DNA of 48,910 nucleotides from Paraburkholderia solitsugae (GCF_013177695.1 NZ_WOEY01000030.1:1-48910), one strand, 5' to 3'. Numbered from the stretch's first letter, positions 36,694-45,620 are shown. Notes: generated by a model not told the origin, from the letters alone. A program made the numbers and translations.

Positions 36694-39600
36694 TTACCGG
36701 GTCATCCGATTGAAGACATCATGCTCCTGGTTTTGAGACTGCGAAGCCGGATCGCGCCATCGCTGCATGAGTTGCTCCCAACGTACGCGCGCCGCCACGA
36801 GATGACGCGCCTTGACATGACCGTATCCTCGAATTCCTTCCGGGACGCCGGCAATTTCGAGCGCAACAGTAAGATTGTCCTTAGAAAGCCCCTTCAGAAC
36901 TTCCTCGATGCACGCGCGGTACTCGTTGATGAGTCGACGTTCCGTACGGCGTTCCTCGGTACGGCCGAACGGGTCGAACGGGGTGCCGCGCAGCACTTTC
37001 AATGCAGCAAGTCCACGGAAGGCCGGGCGAATCCAGGACCCGAACGGACGCTTGACGGGTTCACCGTTCGCGTTGCGCTTCGCGAAGAGCGGCGGTGCCA
37101 GGTGATGGACGAGGCGGACGTCGCCCTCGAACATCGATCCTACGCTTGCAGTGAACGCAGCGTCGGTGTGCAGGCGCGCAACTTCATACTCGTCCTTGTA
37201 CGCCATCAGCTTGAACAGGTAGCGCGCTACTGTTTCGGCCAGGCGGTGGCTGCCGAACCGCGATTCCGCGGTGCGCACCTGATCAACGAACGCTTCATAG
37301 CGAGCGGCGTATGACGGGTTCTGGTATTGCGTGAGAAATGCGGCACGCTTGCTGATGAGTTGGTCGAGCGACGGCTTTTTCGTGATCTGGATCACCTGCG
37401 CATTGGCATCGCGCACTGGCACGCTCGCGAGGTCATGTGCGCAGTGTCTTCCCCATTCAAAGGCCGCTTTGTTGTTTTCGACCTGCACACCGTTCAGCTC
37501 GATTGCGCGCATCAGCGATTCCCGCGTCAGCGGCACGCGACCTTTCTGCCACGCATACCCGAGCAGCATCAGATTGGAGTAGATCGACTGCCCGAGCAAT
37601 TGCGTCGCGGTCAGTTCGGCATCGAAAACACCCATCTGGCCGGGCGCGGCGCCACGGGCGATCGCCGCCATTGCATCGTCGCCGGGCGCTTTCCAGTCAG
37701 GATTGCGGACGAACGCGGCTGTCGACGTGACGTGGCTGTTGAGCACAACGAAGGTCCGACCGGGCTGCATCATTGAGAGTGTGGACTTTTGCGAACCGAC
37801 GACCATATCGCAGGCAAGCACCAGGTCCGCCATCGCCACATCGACCCGCGCAGCATGCAGGGCGTCGTCCTGATCCGCAATCTGGATGTGGCTCCAGGTC
37901 GCGCCACCCATCTGAGCCATGCCGGTCGCGTCTTGCGTGATCACGCTCTTGCCTTCGAGATGCGCGGCCATGCCAAGCACCTGGCCGATCGTGACAATCC
38001 CGGTGCCACCCACGCCTGCCACCACGATACGGCGCGCGATAGCGGCATCGGGCAGTTGCGGTTCCGGTAGTGGCAGCATGTCGGAGAGCGTCACCTTGCG
38101 CGCGGCTTCAGGCTTTCGGAGCCGTCCGCCTTCGACGGTGACGAAGCTCGGACAGAAGCCCTTCACGCACGAAAAGTCTTTGTTGCAGGTGTTCTGATTG
38201 ATCTGTCGCTTGCGCCCAAGCTCGGTTTCGAGCGGCTGGACCGCAACACAGTTGCTCTCCACGCCGCAATCGCCACACCCTTCGCACACTAGTTCGTTGA
38301 TCACCACATGCTTGTCGGGTTCGGGCATCGTGCCGCGCTTGCGCTCCCGGCGCTTTTTCGTGGCGCACATCTGGTCATAAATGATGACCGTGGCGCCTTG
38401 CACGTCCCGAAGTTCGCGCTGGACAGCGTCGAGTTCGTCGCGATGGCGTACCGTCACACCCGTTGCCAGGCCGGTCGCCGCAGCATATTTGTCAGGATCG
38501 TCCGTCACCACGACGATGCGTTTGGCGCCCTCGGCCGCCAACTCGCAGGTCATGGCAGGCACGTCGAGCTGGCCGTCGACGGGCTGGCCGCCAGTCATCG
38601 CAACGGCGCTGTTAAACAGAACCTTGTACGTGATGTTCACGCCTGCATGGATCGATTGGCGGATGGCAAGCAGGCCAGAATGGTTGTACGTGCCGTCGCC
38701 GATGTTCGCGAACATGTGGTTGCGGCGGCTGAACGGTGCCTGCCCCATCCATGCAACGCCTTCGCCGCCCATCTGGGACCACGAAGTGGTTGAGCGGTCC
38801 ATCCAGGTGACCATGCCGTGGCATCCAATACCCGCTGTGGCTTGCGAACCCTCAGGCACGCGGGTGCTCGTGTTGTGCGGGCAACCCGGGCAGAACCAGG
38901 GTTTCCGTTCGGAATCGCCTGTGACCAGACTGACTGCGCACTCTCTGGCCTCGATTTCCGCGAGGCGGCGATCCATGCGCGCTGCGACGTCCGCAGGCAC
39001 GCCGAGCCGCTTCAAGCGGGCCGCGATCGCCTTCGCGATCTGCGCGGGAGAAAGATCCGCCTTCGCGCGTAACAGCCAGTCCTCGCCCGGCGCGCGGTGG
39101 CTCCATTCGCCGCCGGGATGTTCCGCGCCGGCTTCATGGTATTTGCCGACAATGACCGGACGTGAGTCGGCGGGGTAATGGTAGAGCTCGTCCTTCAACT
39201 GCTGTTCCACGAGCGGGCGCTTCTCTTCGACCACGAGGATTTCGCGCAGACCGCGCGCGAATTCCCGAGCACTCGTGGGTTCGAGCGGCCACACGACGCT
39301 GATCTTGTGCAACCGGATGCCGAGTGCGCGGCATTGCGCGTCGTCGAGACCGAGGTCGAGCAGTGCCTGGCGCGTATCGCTATACGCCTTGCCGCTCGCG
39401 ACGATCCCGAAACGGTCATTGGGCCCTTCGATGACGTTGTGGTTCAGGCGGTTCGCGCGGATGTACGCGAGCGCGGCAGGCCACTTGTACTCCATCATGC
39501 GCGCTTCCTGCACGAGCGGATCGTCCGGCCAGCGAATATGCATGCCTCCTTGCGGGATCACGAAGTCGTTCGGAATCACTGTCTGAATGCGGTGGGCATC

Positions 39601-40275
39601 CGTGAGCACAGAAGACGCTGCTTCGACGACTTCCTGCACTGTCTTCATGCCGACCCACAGGCTACTGTAGCGGCTCATCGCGAACGCGTGCACGCCGAGG
39701 TCCAGAATGTCCTGCACGTTGGCGGGGAAGAACACCGGCAGGCCGCAGGCGATGAAAGTGTGGTCGCTCTGATGCGCGAGCGTGCTGCTTTTCGACACGT
39801 GATCGTCGCCCGCCAGCGCGATCACACCGCCAAGCGGCGCGGTGCCCGAAAGGTTCGCATGCTTGAGCGCGTCGGCACTCCGGTCGACGCCCGGGCCTTT
39901 GCCATACCAGATGCCGAACACCCCGTCGTACTTCTTGCTGGGAGCGTCGAACTCCAGTTGCTGAGAGCCCCACACCGCCGTGACACCGAGTTCTTCGTTG
40001 ACGCCAGGCTTGAATACGACATGCTGCTCTGCCAGAAGTTTTTTCGCCTGCCAGAGCGCCTGGTCGTAGCCGCCGAGGGGTGAGCCGCGGTAGCCCGAGA
40101 TGAACGCCGCGGTCTTGTGTCCGGCCTGCTCATCGCGCCGGCGTTGCATGAGCGGCAGGCGCACGAGCGCATGCGTGCCGTTCATGAAGGCACGCCCCGT
40201 TTCCAGCGTGTACTTGTCGTCGAGCGTGACGACTTCCATGGCCTTACGGGTCGCTGCTGTAAGAGGGGCATTCAT
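36694..40275 (-). CDS. Fused indolepyruvate ferredoxin oxidoreductase-type 2-oxoacid oxidoreductase
   Basis: A 1193-aa protein that fuses the IorA and IorB parts. An N-terminal pyruvate-oxidoreductase-type domain is followed by a TPP domain (GIGCHGMVTWMDR, MFANIGDGTYNHSG with the GDG-N TPP motif, near residue 540). A Cys-rich stretch (CEGCGDCGVESNC, CNKDFSCVKGFC near 660-700) fits 4Fe-4S binding. The C-terminal gamma domain begins VVAGVGGTGIVTIGQVLG. Such enzymes decarboxylate aryl- or branched 2-oxo acids to acyl-CoA. The length is normal for proteobacterial fused forms. Here the gene is next to an Ldh-type dehydrogenase that could make a 2-oxo acid. Confidence 0.9.
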   Translation of the reverse strand: MNAPLTAATRKAMEVVTLDDKYTLETGRAFMNGTHALVRLPLMQRRRDEQAGHKTAAFISGYRGSPLGGYDQALWQAKKLLAEQHVVFKPGVNEELGVTAVWGSQQLEFDAPSKKYDGVFGIWYGKGPGVDRSADALKHANLSGTAPLGGVIALAGDDHVSKSSTLAHQSDHTFIACGLPVFFPANVQDILDLGVHAFAMSRYSSLWVGMKTVQEVVEAASSVLTDAHRIQTVIPNDFVIPQGGMHIRWPDDPLVQEARMMEYKWPAALAYIRANRLNHNVIEGPNDRFGIVASGKAYSDTRQALLDLGLDDAQCRALGIRLHKISVVWPLEPTSAREFARGLREILVVEEKRPLVEQQLKDELYHYPADSRPVIVGKYHEAGAEHPGGEWSHRAPGEDWLLRAKADLSPAQIAKAIAARLKRLGVPADVAARMDRRLAEIEARECAVSLVTGDSERKPWFCPGCPHNTSTRVPEGSQATAGIGCHGMVTWMDRSTTSWSQMGGEGVAWMGQAPFSRRNHMFANIGDGTYNHSGLLAIRQSIHAGVNITYKVLFNSAVAMTGGQPVDGQLDVPAMTCELAAEGAKRIVVVTDDPDKYAAATGLATGVTVRHRDELDAVQRELRDVQGATVIIYDQMCATKKRRERKRGTMPEPDKHVVINELVCEGCGDCGVESNCVAVQPLETELGRKRQINQNTCNKDFSCVKGFCPSFVTVEGGRLRKPEAARKVTLSDMLPLPEPQLPDAAIARRIVVAGVGGTGIVTIGQVLGMAAHLEGKSVITQDATGMAQMGGATWSHIQIADQDDALHAARVDVAMADLVLACDMVVGSQKSTLSMMQPGRTFVVLNSHVTSTAAFVRNPDWKAPGDDAMAAIARGAAPGQMGVFDAELTATQLLGQSIYSNLMLLGYAWQKGRVPLTRESLMRAIELNGVQVENNKAAFEWGRHCAHDLASVPVRDANAQVIQITKKPSLDQLISKRAAFLTQYQNPSYAARYEAFVDQVRTAESRFGSHRLAETVARYLFKLMAYKDEYEVARLHTDAAFTASVGSMFEGDVRLVHHLAPPLFAKRNANGEPVKRPFGSWIRPAFRGLAALKVLRGTPFDPFGRTEERRTERRLINEYRACIEEVLKGLSKDNLTVALEIAGVPEGIRGYGHVKARHLVAARVRWEQLMQRWRDPASQSQNQEHDVFNRMTR

Positions 40276-40356
40276 ATGAAAGTGTCTCGTCGGTATTTGT
40301 AATGAGGATGGCTAAATGGTTTGGCTGGATCGCCGCAATGCCGGAGCGTGTGGTCC

Positions 40357-41370
40357 CTACCCGGGAAAGCTCACGCGTAAGCGGTCGCCGAGGGCACGCA
40401 GTTCCTCCGCGATGGACGCGGGCAATGCCACGCCTTCCTCGCGTGCCTGCCGCTCCAGCGCGTCGCCGCGTTCGCCCGGCAGCCGTGCGCCGTCGCCGCC
40501 TGCTGCCCGGTATGTCTGAGTCCAGTCGTTCATGTAATCGCCAAACGCAGGCTGCTCAGCGTATTGTTCAGGCCGCACGAGCCATAGAAACGCACCTTGC
40601 ATCGCAGCGCGGCGCTGCGGGGCGAGTGGAGGGGCTGCCGCCGTCAACGCACCCGCCAGGCATTCGACCATCATCGCGATGCCGATACCCTTGTGCCCGC
40701 CCATGGGGAGCAGAGAGCCGCCGAGTGCGCGCTTCGCGTCGGTCGTCGGCTGGCCTTCGGCATCGAGCGCCCAGCCCTCAGGAATCGGCTCGCCGTCGCG
40801 CGCGGCAAGGAGGATGTGTCCACGCGCGGCGACGCTGCAGGCTACGTCAAAAACAATCGGTGCGTGCCCAGGCCGCGGGCAGCCGAATGCGATCGGGTTG
40901 TGTCCGATGGCCGCCCCGCGGAATCCCTCCATCGCGAGCGCGGGCGGTGTGTGCTGGCCCATCATGCTGAAGGCGCCGCCCTCTGCGGCGAGCAGCGTGT
41001 GGATGCCCAGCGCACCTAGATGACCGCACGCCTCTATGACGATCAGTACGGAGGCGCTCGTCTTTAGCGCGTCGAGCCCGAGCCGAACCGCGTACGGACC
41101 CGCCAGCTGGCCCATCGCGCCGTCCGCGTCGACCACGATGCCACCGGGGAAAGCCTTGTGCGTGATAGTGGGCCGCGGGTTGAACGCATCTGACTGAAGC
41201 CGCTCGACGTAGGAAGCGAGGCGTGTCATGCCGTGCGTCCCGTAGCCGCGCAGTTCGCTGCGAACCAGCACCGATGCGGCTTCGGCGGCCTGTGCGGGTG
41301 GCACATTACACGTTTCGAAAACCCTGGACGTCCAGCTTTCGAGGGCATCGGGAAGCAGGCGAGCACTCAT
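40357..41370 (-). CDS. Ldh-family (malate/L-sulfolactate-type) NAD(P)-dependent dehydrogenase
   Basis: A 337-aa member of the malate/lactate/ureidoglycolate dehydrogenase superfamily, distinct from classical LDH. The signatures SELRGYGTHGMTRL (near 42-55, catalytic His in the HG pair) and GGHKGIGIAMMVECLAGAL (near 235) are clear. Known relatives oxidise sulfolactate, malate, ureidoglycolate or 2,3-diketogulonate. It starts within the stop of the GntR gene (ATGA, 41367-41370), so the two are coupled. Likely product is a 2-oxo acid. The substrate is unknown; sulfolactate is worth testing because a SuyB-like lyase lies close by. Confidence 0.88.
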   Translation of the reverse strand: MSARLLPDALESWTSRVFETCNVPPAQAAEAASVLVRSELRGYGTHGMTRLASYVERLQSDAFNPRPTITHKAFPGGIVVDADGAMGQLAGPYAVRLGLDALKTSASVLIVIEACGHLGALGIHTLLAAEGGAFSMMGQHTPPALAMEGFRGAAIGHNPIAFGCPRPGHAPIVFDVACSVAARGHILLAARDGEPIPEGWALDAEGQPTTDAKRALGGSLLPMGGHKGIGIAMMVECLAGALTAAAPPLAPQRRAAMQGAFLWLVRPEQYAEQPAFGDYMNDWTQTYRAAGGDGARLPGERGDALERQAREEGVALPASIAEELRALGDRLRVSFPG

Positions 41371-42071
41371 TGCGCATTCTCTCGCGTGATGACGAGCCGT
41401 TCGGAAAACGGCCCGGAATAGATCGACTGGTAGTAGAGCGGCCGGTTGCGCAGCGTGTAGCCGCGCAATTCCATAATGAACCCAGGCTCGTTCGGGTCGA
41501 TGTTCAGTTCGTTCGCCGCCGCGGCTGGCAGCTTGCCGAACTGGATCCATTGGTCTACCCGAAGCGTTGGCAGTGAGAGCCGTTGGGCGACGAGTTCGCG
41601 CAGATTCTTTTCCAGCGCGGCCCGGTCCACACCGCCAAGCTCGGCGAAATCCTCCTCGCGCAGCCAGAACTCGCTATAGAGATCGAACCGGCCACCCACG
41701 CTGATGACACGCTCGATGCGCACGAAGCCGTCGCCTCCCAGGAACTCGGACCATGGCCCCTTGCGTTTCAGCCGCTTCACCGAGCGTGCATGAACATAGG
41801 AGGTAAGGTCGTTGCCCTCCGCATCGCGAAAGCGCAGATAGCGCACGTCGGCGGGCGCGACGCGCGAGCCCGACACGAACGTGCCCCGCCCCTGCTCGCG
41901 GGTGATGAGCCCGGAGTGCACGAGCTGGACGAGCGCCTTCTGGACCGTCCCGACGCTCACGCCATGGCTCGCCGCGAGGTCGCCCTCGGAGGGCAGGCGG
42001 TCACCTTCGCGCAATGACCCGGATTCGATGTGCCGGATGATGGCTTCCGACACCATGGATAGTTTTGTCAT
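41367..42071 (-). CDS. GntR-family regulator with UTRA domain
   Basis: A 234-aa HutC-type regulator. Residues 1-68 form the winged helix-turn-helix (LPSEGDLAASHGVSVGTVQKAL, GLITREQGRGTFV), and about 85-230 the UTRA ligand-binding domain, which binds small molecules. Located within the leftward arm, 6 nt after the UxaA-like gene. Three CCTATATAGG-type sites in the divergent intergenic region are its probable operators, giving a self-contained, ligand-controlled catabolic regulon. Confidence 0.92.
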   Translation of the reverse strand: MTKLSMVSEAIIRHIESGSLREGDRLPSEGDLAASHGVSVGTVQKALVQLVHSGLITREQGRGTFVSGSRVAPADVRYLRFRDAEGNDLTSYVHARSVKRLKRKGPWSEFLGGDGFVRIERVISVGGRFDLYSEFWLREEDFAELGGVDRAALEKNLRELVAQRLSLPTLRVDQWIQFGKLPAAAANELNIDPNEPGFIMELRGYTLRNRPLYYQSIYSGPFSERLVITRENAQ

Positions 42072-42077
42072 GTTCTC

Positions 42078-43229
42078 TTAGAGACTGCGTTCAAACCGGC
42101 TGACGGCAGTTTCACGTACATCGAGCACTTCGCTGGCGAGACGCGTGCCCGATGCCACGTCCGTTGCATAGTCATACAGCCGGTCACCTAGATCCGAAAT
42201 TTTCATTCCCTGTTCGAGAATGCCACTGGCGTCGAAATCGATGTTGTCCGCCATCGTCTGCAGAGTATGGATGTTGCCACACACCTTGACGGTGGGCGCG
42301 ACCATGTTGCCGATGGGGTTCCCGACACCCGTGCCGAAAAACGTGAGCTGGCATCCGCCGGCGGCGAGCGCGGTCAGGTTTTCGACAGCCGCGGCAGGCG
42401 CGTCCATGAAATGAAGTCCCTTGCGGCGGGGCGCCTCGCCGTATCGAAGCACGCCGACAAGTGGGGTCGAACCGGCCTTGGCCATTGCGCCAAGCGCTTT
42501 TTCCTCGACGGTGGTCAGCCCACCGCGCTTGTTATCCGGCGACGGTTGGGACTCGCGCATGTCCACTCCGCGCACAATCGCGGCGTGCTCCATCTTCTGG
42601 ACCGCGTCAACGAACGCCGCTCTGACGGTTTCATCTGCTGCCCGCGCGGCGAACAGATGTTCCGCGCCGATGAATTCCGACGTTTCGGAAATGATGACGG
42701 TGCCGCCCTCCGCAATCAAACGGTCCGCCATTCGTCCAATGGTCGGATTGCAACTGAGGCCGGACGTCGTATCGGAGCCGCCGCACTCGACGCCCACGAT
42801 TAGCTCCGACATCGGGCATGGCTCGCGCCGCAGGTTCGAGGCGGCGATCGAGAGCCGCAATGCCTTGCGTGTGCCTTCGGCAATACATTGAATGGTGCCG
42901 TGCGGTTGGAGGTGTACGGTGTCGACGGGCTTGCCGGTATCGCGTATGCGCGAAGCGACGTCCTCTGTCGACGATTCCTCGAGCCCGACAACGAGGACGG
43001 CCGCGATGTTGGGATTACGTCCGAGACCGGCGAGCGACTCGTACGCGAAGTCGAGATCCGGACCGTATTGACCCCGCACGAACAGTGTAGTGACGGGAAT
43101 CGTACCGTCGACCGCGCTGGCAATCGTCCGGGTCACCGGGTTGCAATTGTCCATGACGGAAATGATGGCCACCCAGTTGCGCACGCCGACGGCGCCATTC
43201 GCGCGGCGATAACCGAGAAATGTTTTCAT
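42078..43229 (-). CDS. UxaA/SuyB-family lyase, large subunit
   Basis: A 383-aa protein of the altronate/galactarate dehydratase family, C-terminal catalytic type. GYRRANGAVGVRNWVAII, VGVECGGSDTTSGLSCNPTIG, FGTGVGNPIGNMVAPTVKVCGN and the end of the family are visible; cysteines in ECGGSD, LSCNP and VCGN may bind metal or Fe-S. Sulfolactate sulfo-lyase SuyB (about 388 aa) has the same layout. The preceding gene encodes the separate SAF-domain subunit. The reaction would be removal of water or sulfite from a hydroxy acid. Substrate not deducible. Confidence 0.86.
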   Translation of the reverse strand: MKTFLGYRRANGAVGVRNWVAIISVMDNCNPVTRTIASAVDGTIPVTTLFVRGQYGPDLDFAYESLAGLGRNPNIAAVLVVGLEESSTEDVASRIRDTGKPVDTVHLQPHGTIQCIAEGTRKALRLSIAASNLRREPCPMSELIVGVECGGSDTTSGLSCNPTIGRMADRLIAEGGTVIISETSEFIGAEHLFAARAADETVRAAFVDAVQKMEHAAIVRGVDMRESQPSPDNKRGGLTTVEEKALGAMAKAGSTPLVGVLRYGEAPRRKGLHFMDAPAAAVENLTALAAGGCQLTFFGTGVGNPIGNMVAPTVKVCGNIHTLQTMADNIDFDASGILEQGMKISDLGDRLYDYATDVASGTRLASEVLDVRETAVSRFERSL

Positions 43230-43233
43230 CTGC

Positions 43234-43524
43234 TTACCTCGTATTCAGATCGCCGCGTCCGCGGGTCGAGTCGATGTTGTGTACATGCGCGTGTTCGCCG
43301 ATCGTCAGCGACGTGCGCGCGGTGCCGATGACCTGGCCATATTTGAGGATCTCCGTGCCAGCCGGGGTCTGCGCAATGCAGACCTTGTGCCCGAATGGCA
43401 CGTCCTGCCGCAGCGTGACCTCGCCCGAGCGTTCGCCCTGAAGAACGCAGGAGTCGCCGACTCTTCCAGGATCGAGCAGTGTGGCGACATTGTCTGACGG
43501 GTTGAGTACGATCGCACGAGGCAT
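43234..43524 (-). CDS. SAF-domain small subunit of the UxaA/SuyAB-type lyase
   Basis: A 96-aa protein made of a single SAF domain (PSDNVATLLDPGRVGD, VPFGHKVCIAQTPAGTEILKYGQVIG, HVHNIDSTRGRGD). In altronate dehydratase this domain is fused at the N-terminus; in sulfolactate sulfo-lyase it is the separate SuyA subunit of similar size. It precedes the large-subunit gene by only 4 nt. ATG at 43524 follows AGGAG, which overlaps the first GntR-type operator. First gene of the leftward arm. Confidence 0.85.
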   Translation of the reverse strand: MPRAIVLNPSDNVATLLDPGRVGDSCVLQGERSGEVTLRQDVPFGHKVCIAQTPAGTEILKYGQVIGTARTSLTIGEHAHVHNIDSTRGRGDLNTR

Positions 43525-43532
43525 TGTCTAAC

Positions 43533-43671
43533 TCCTGTATAGGTGTTGATCTAAATTTAGGATCAGGTACATGGTTAGTCAAGTCGAATATTCCTTAATC
43601 CATGAGCTACAGAATAGAGTGTGGGCCGAATGTCCTATATAGGTGTTTCTAGCTACTCCTATATAGAAGTT
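43533..43671. promoter_or_regulatory. Three GntR-type operators with two divergent promoters
   Basis: Copies of a 15-nt element, TCCTATATAGGTGTT: 43533-43547 (one mismatch), 43633-43647 (perfect) and 43657-43671 (two mismatches). Each centres on the palindrome CCTATATAGG at 43534, 43634 and 43658. The first and second are exactly 100 nt apart. The first overlaps the leftward start site and ribosome binding site; the other two precede the rightward promoter. The GntR/UTRA regulator of this cluster is the obvious candidate. Confidence 0.7.
43554..43582 (-). promoter_or_regulatory. Predicted promoter of the leftward lyase operon
   Basis: On the minus strand TTGACT (43582-43577) is followed by 17 nt and TAAATT (43559-43554). 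Its start would be close to 43547, at operator 1. CTAAATTTAG at 43551-43560 is a perfect 10-bp palindrome over the -10. Confidence 0.5.
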
Positions 43672-43672
43672 G

Positions 43673-43701
43673 TTGACTTGTGAGTGGCCGCCGTCTATCT
43701 T
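43673..43701 (+). promoter_or_regulatory. Predicted promoter of the rightward operon
   Basis: TTGACT at 43673-43678 and TATCTT at 43696-43701 are 17 nt apart. The third operator ends 6 nt before the -35. Transcription would start about 43 nt before the ATG at 43751. Confidence 0.5.
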
Positions 43702-43750
43702 TCGAAGCACGCAATGCAACGCGGTGGACGTACGGACAAGGAGGTTTCCG

Positions 43751-44212
43751 ATGAACGTGAAGTCGCATCTGGAGAAGATCGCCAGACTGGAAGCGCTGCG
43801 TGCGCGCTTCGATCCGCTGGACGATTTCGAGTTGTGGTTCTGGACCGGTATGACGGGCGGCACCCATGCCGTCAATGCAGCACTGCACCATGCGGGGATC
43901 ACCGCTGCCGACGACGTCTACGCGGCGCAGCCAGGGGTTTACCTCGTTCCTCAGCCGGATGGCACGTTGCAAGCTGCCTTTCGTCCTTTAGGGGATGTGC
44001 TGCATGTGGGGCGGCCTGTCGTCGAGGCGCCCGTGCCCGAAGACATCGCGTCGATGATGCATCTGATGGAAGTCGTGGAGCAGTATCGCGATCCATGTGT
44101 ACGCGAGGGTGTCGCACCGACGGCCGCGATCGTGGAGGAGTGCGACAAGGCCTTGCGGGTGTGTTTTCGTCTGTTGAATGAGCGGATGGAAGGAGCGTTG
44201 CATGAACATTGA
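43751..44212 (+). CDS. Hypothetical protein, member of a tandem paralogous pair (first)
   Basis: A 153-aa predicted mostly helical, soluble protein, no signal peptide. AAGGAGG precedes the ATG at 43751, a very strong ribosome binding site. It contains GTHAVNAALHHAG at residues 37-49, a motif shared with the next gene (GTHWLNAALHRMG at 36-48); both start MN followed by a short helix with His6. It is followed by the second copy with an 11-nt overlap. The family is not recognised. Its position at the head of the rightward operon suggests a role with the lyase or dioxygenase substrate. Confidence 0.75.
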   Translation: MNVKSHLEKIARLEALRARFDPLDDFELWFWTGMTGGTHAVNAALHHAGITAADDVYAAQPGVYLVPQPDGTLQAAFRPLGDVLHVGRPVVEAPVPEDIASMMHLMEVVEQYRDPCVREGVAPTAAIVEECDKALRVCFRLLNERMEGALHEH

Positions 44213-44567
44213 ACAACACATCGCCGCCGCCGGGCGCATCGAGAACTCGCTGTGCAAATGCAGCGCGGAAGACGTCGAGATGCAGATCGAAGCGGCAATG
44301 CTGGCCGGCACACATTGGCTGAATGCCGCGTTGCACCGCATGGGCGCAACGGAGCCGGCCAGTGACGTCTTTCACACCTATCTTCTCACGGTCAACGCGT
44401 ATCGGAAGCTATGCGTAGCAAACGAGGAGATGGTTCGCGCGCTGTCCGAAATCGAGGATCTGCGCCCAGCATTCGTGCGCGGCAATATGCCGGGTGCCGA
44501 GGCCGCCGCGGACCGTGCGCGTGGGTTGCTATCGGTGATTCGCATCAAGGCGACGGCAGGCGGCTGA
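44202..44567 (+). CDS. Hypothetical protein, member of a tandem paralogous pair (second)
   Basis: A 121-aa predicted helical protein. The first 50 residues align without large gaps to the preceding protein (shared GTHxxNAALHxxG, with DV a few residues later), while the C-terminal half differs and is shorter. AAGGAG precedes ATG 44202; the start lies 11 nt inside the previous gene, so the two are translationally coupled and may form a hetero-oligomer. Not recognised as a known family. Confidence 0.75.
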   Translation: MNIEQHIAAAGRIENSLCKCSAEDVEMQIEAAMLAGTHWLNAALHRMGATEPASDVFHTYLLTVNAYRKLCVANEEMVRALSEIEDLRPAFVRGNMPGAEAAADRARGLLSVIRIKATAGG

Positions 44568-44608
44568 TTAGCACGAGAGACAGCCCGTATTCAAAGGAGG
44601 AGACAACA

Positions 44609-45580
44609 GTGAAAGCAGTGCGAGTAGTGCCGACGCCGCAAGGCGGCAAAGTCGAGGTGCAGGACATCCCCGTGCCGCAGGTCGGGGCTGGACAGGTGCT
44701 CGTCAGGGTTCGTGCCGCGGGGCTGAATCGCGGCGAGATCAACCAGGCGCGCGAACTCCGTTCGGGTAACACGATTACCGCCGGCGTCGAGCTGGCCGGC
44801 GAGGTGGCTCAGGTTGGCGAGGGGGTCACAGGATGGCGCGAAGGTGACCGCGTGATGGGCCACGGCAAGGGTTGTCAGGCGGAATACGTCGTCATGGACC
44901 CGCTTGCACTGATGCCGGTACCGGAAAACCTCTCATGGGTCGACGCGGCCGCTTTCCCGAATGTTTTTATCACCGCGCACGATGCGGTTGTGACGAACGG
45001 TGAGCTTCGCAAGGGCGAGTCGATCTTGGTCAATGGCGCGTCGGGCGGCGTGGCGATGGCGGCGATCCAGATTGCCTCATTGCTGGGCGCGAAGCCCGTG
45101 ATCGCGACATCCCGCTCAGCGGCGAAGCTAGACAAGCTCAGTCAGTTTGGCGTCGATGTCGGCATCGACTCGTCGCGCGACTCGCAGCTCGAGGTTGTGA
45201 TGGCCGCAACCGACAAGCGCGGTGTCGACGTGATTATCGACACCGTTGGCGGCCCGGTATTCGAGGCGAACATGGACAGCCTCGCGGTCAAGGGGCGGCT
45301 CGTCAATATCGCGCGTCTTGGCTCGGCGACGGCCCAGATCGACCTGACAAAGCTATGGCTCAAGCGCCTGAAGCTGATCGGCGTGACGTTCCGCACGCGT
45401 ACGGAGCAGGAACGGCTCGAATGTATCCAGGCGTGCGCGCGCGACATGCTGCCGTTTCTCGAGGCGGGCCGTATCCGTCTGCCGATCGATCGTACCTTTT
45501 CGATCGACGAGATTGCAGAAGCACACGCGTACATGCAACTCGATCAGCATGTCGGGAAGATCGTGCTGACGGTCGCATGA
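44609..45580 (+). CDS. Zinc-less MDR oxidoreductase, quinone-oxidoreductase-like
   Basis: A 323-aa medium-chain dehydrogenase/reductase. The N-terminal GroES-like part (VQDIPVPQVGAGQVLVRVRAAGLNRGE) is followed by the NADPH fold (ILVNGASGGVAMAAIQIASLLGAKPVIATS, near residues 140-170). Structural zinc cysteines are absent, so it is of the QOR/crotonyl-CoA reductase-like branch. It starts with GTG at 44609 behind AAAGGAGGAG; the long frame from 44411 is not coding. It probably reduces an enone or similar intermediate with NADPH. Confidence 0.88.
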   Translation: MKAVRVVPTPQGGKVEVQDIPVPQVGAGQVLVRVRAAGLNRGEINQARELRSGNTITAGVELAGEVAQVGEGVTGWREGDRVMGHGKGCQAEYVVMDPLALMPVPENLSWVDAAAFPNVFITAHDAVVTNGELRKGESILVNGASGGVAMAAIQIASLLGAKPVIATSRSAAKLDKLSQFGVDVGIDSSRDSQLEVVMAATDKRGVDVIIDTVGGPVFEANMDSLAVKGRLVNIARLGSATAQIDLTKLWLKRLKLIGVTFRTRTEQERLECIQACARDMLPFLEAGRIRLPIDRTFSIDEIAEAHAYMQLDQHVGKIVLTVA

Positions 45581-45620
45581 GTTCGCCCAGATCAACGATA
45601 TCGATTAACAGGAGACTTTG

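Noticed and set aside
39178..40083. Plus-strand 301-aa frame over the indolepyruvate oxidoreductase gene
   Set aside because: Antisense to the conserved N-terminal domain; low-complexity Arg/Ala/His composition.
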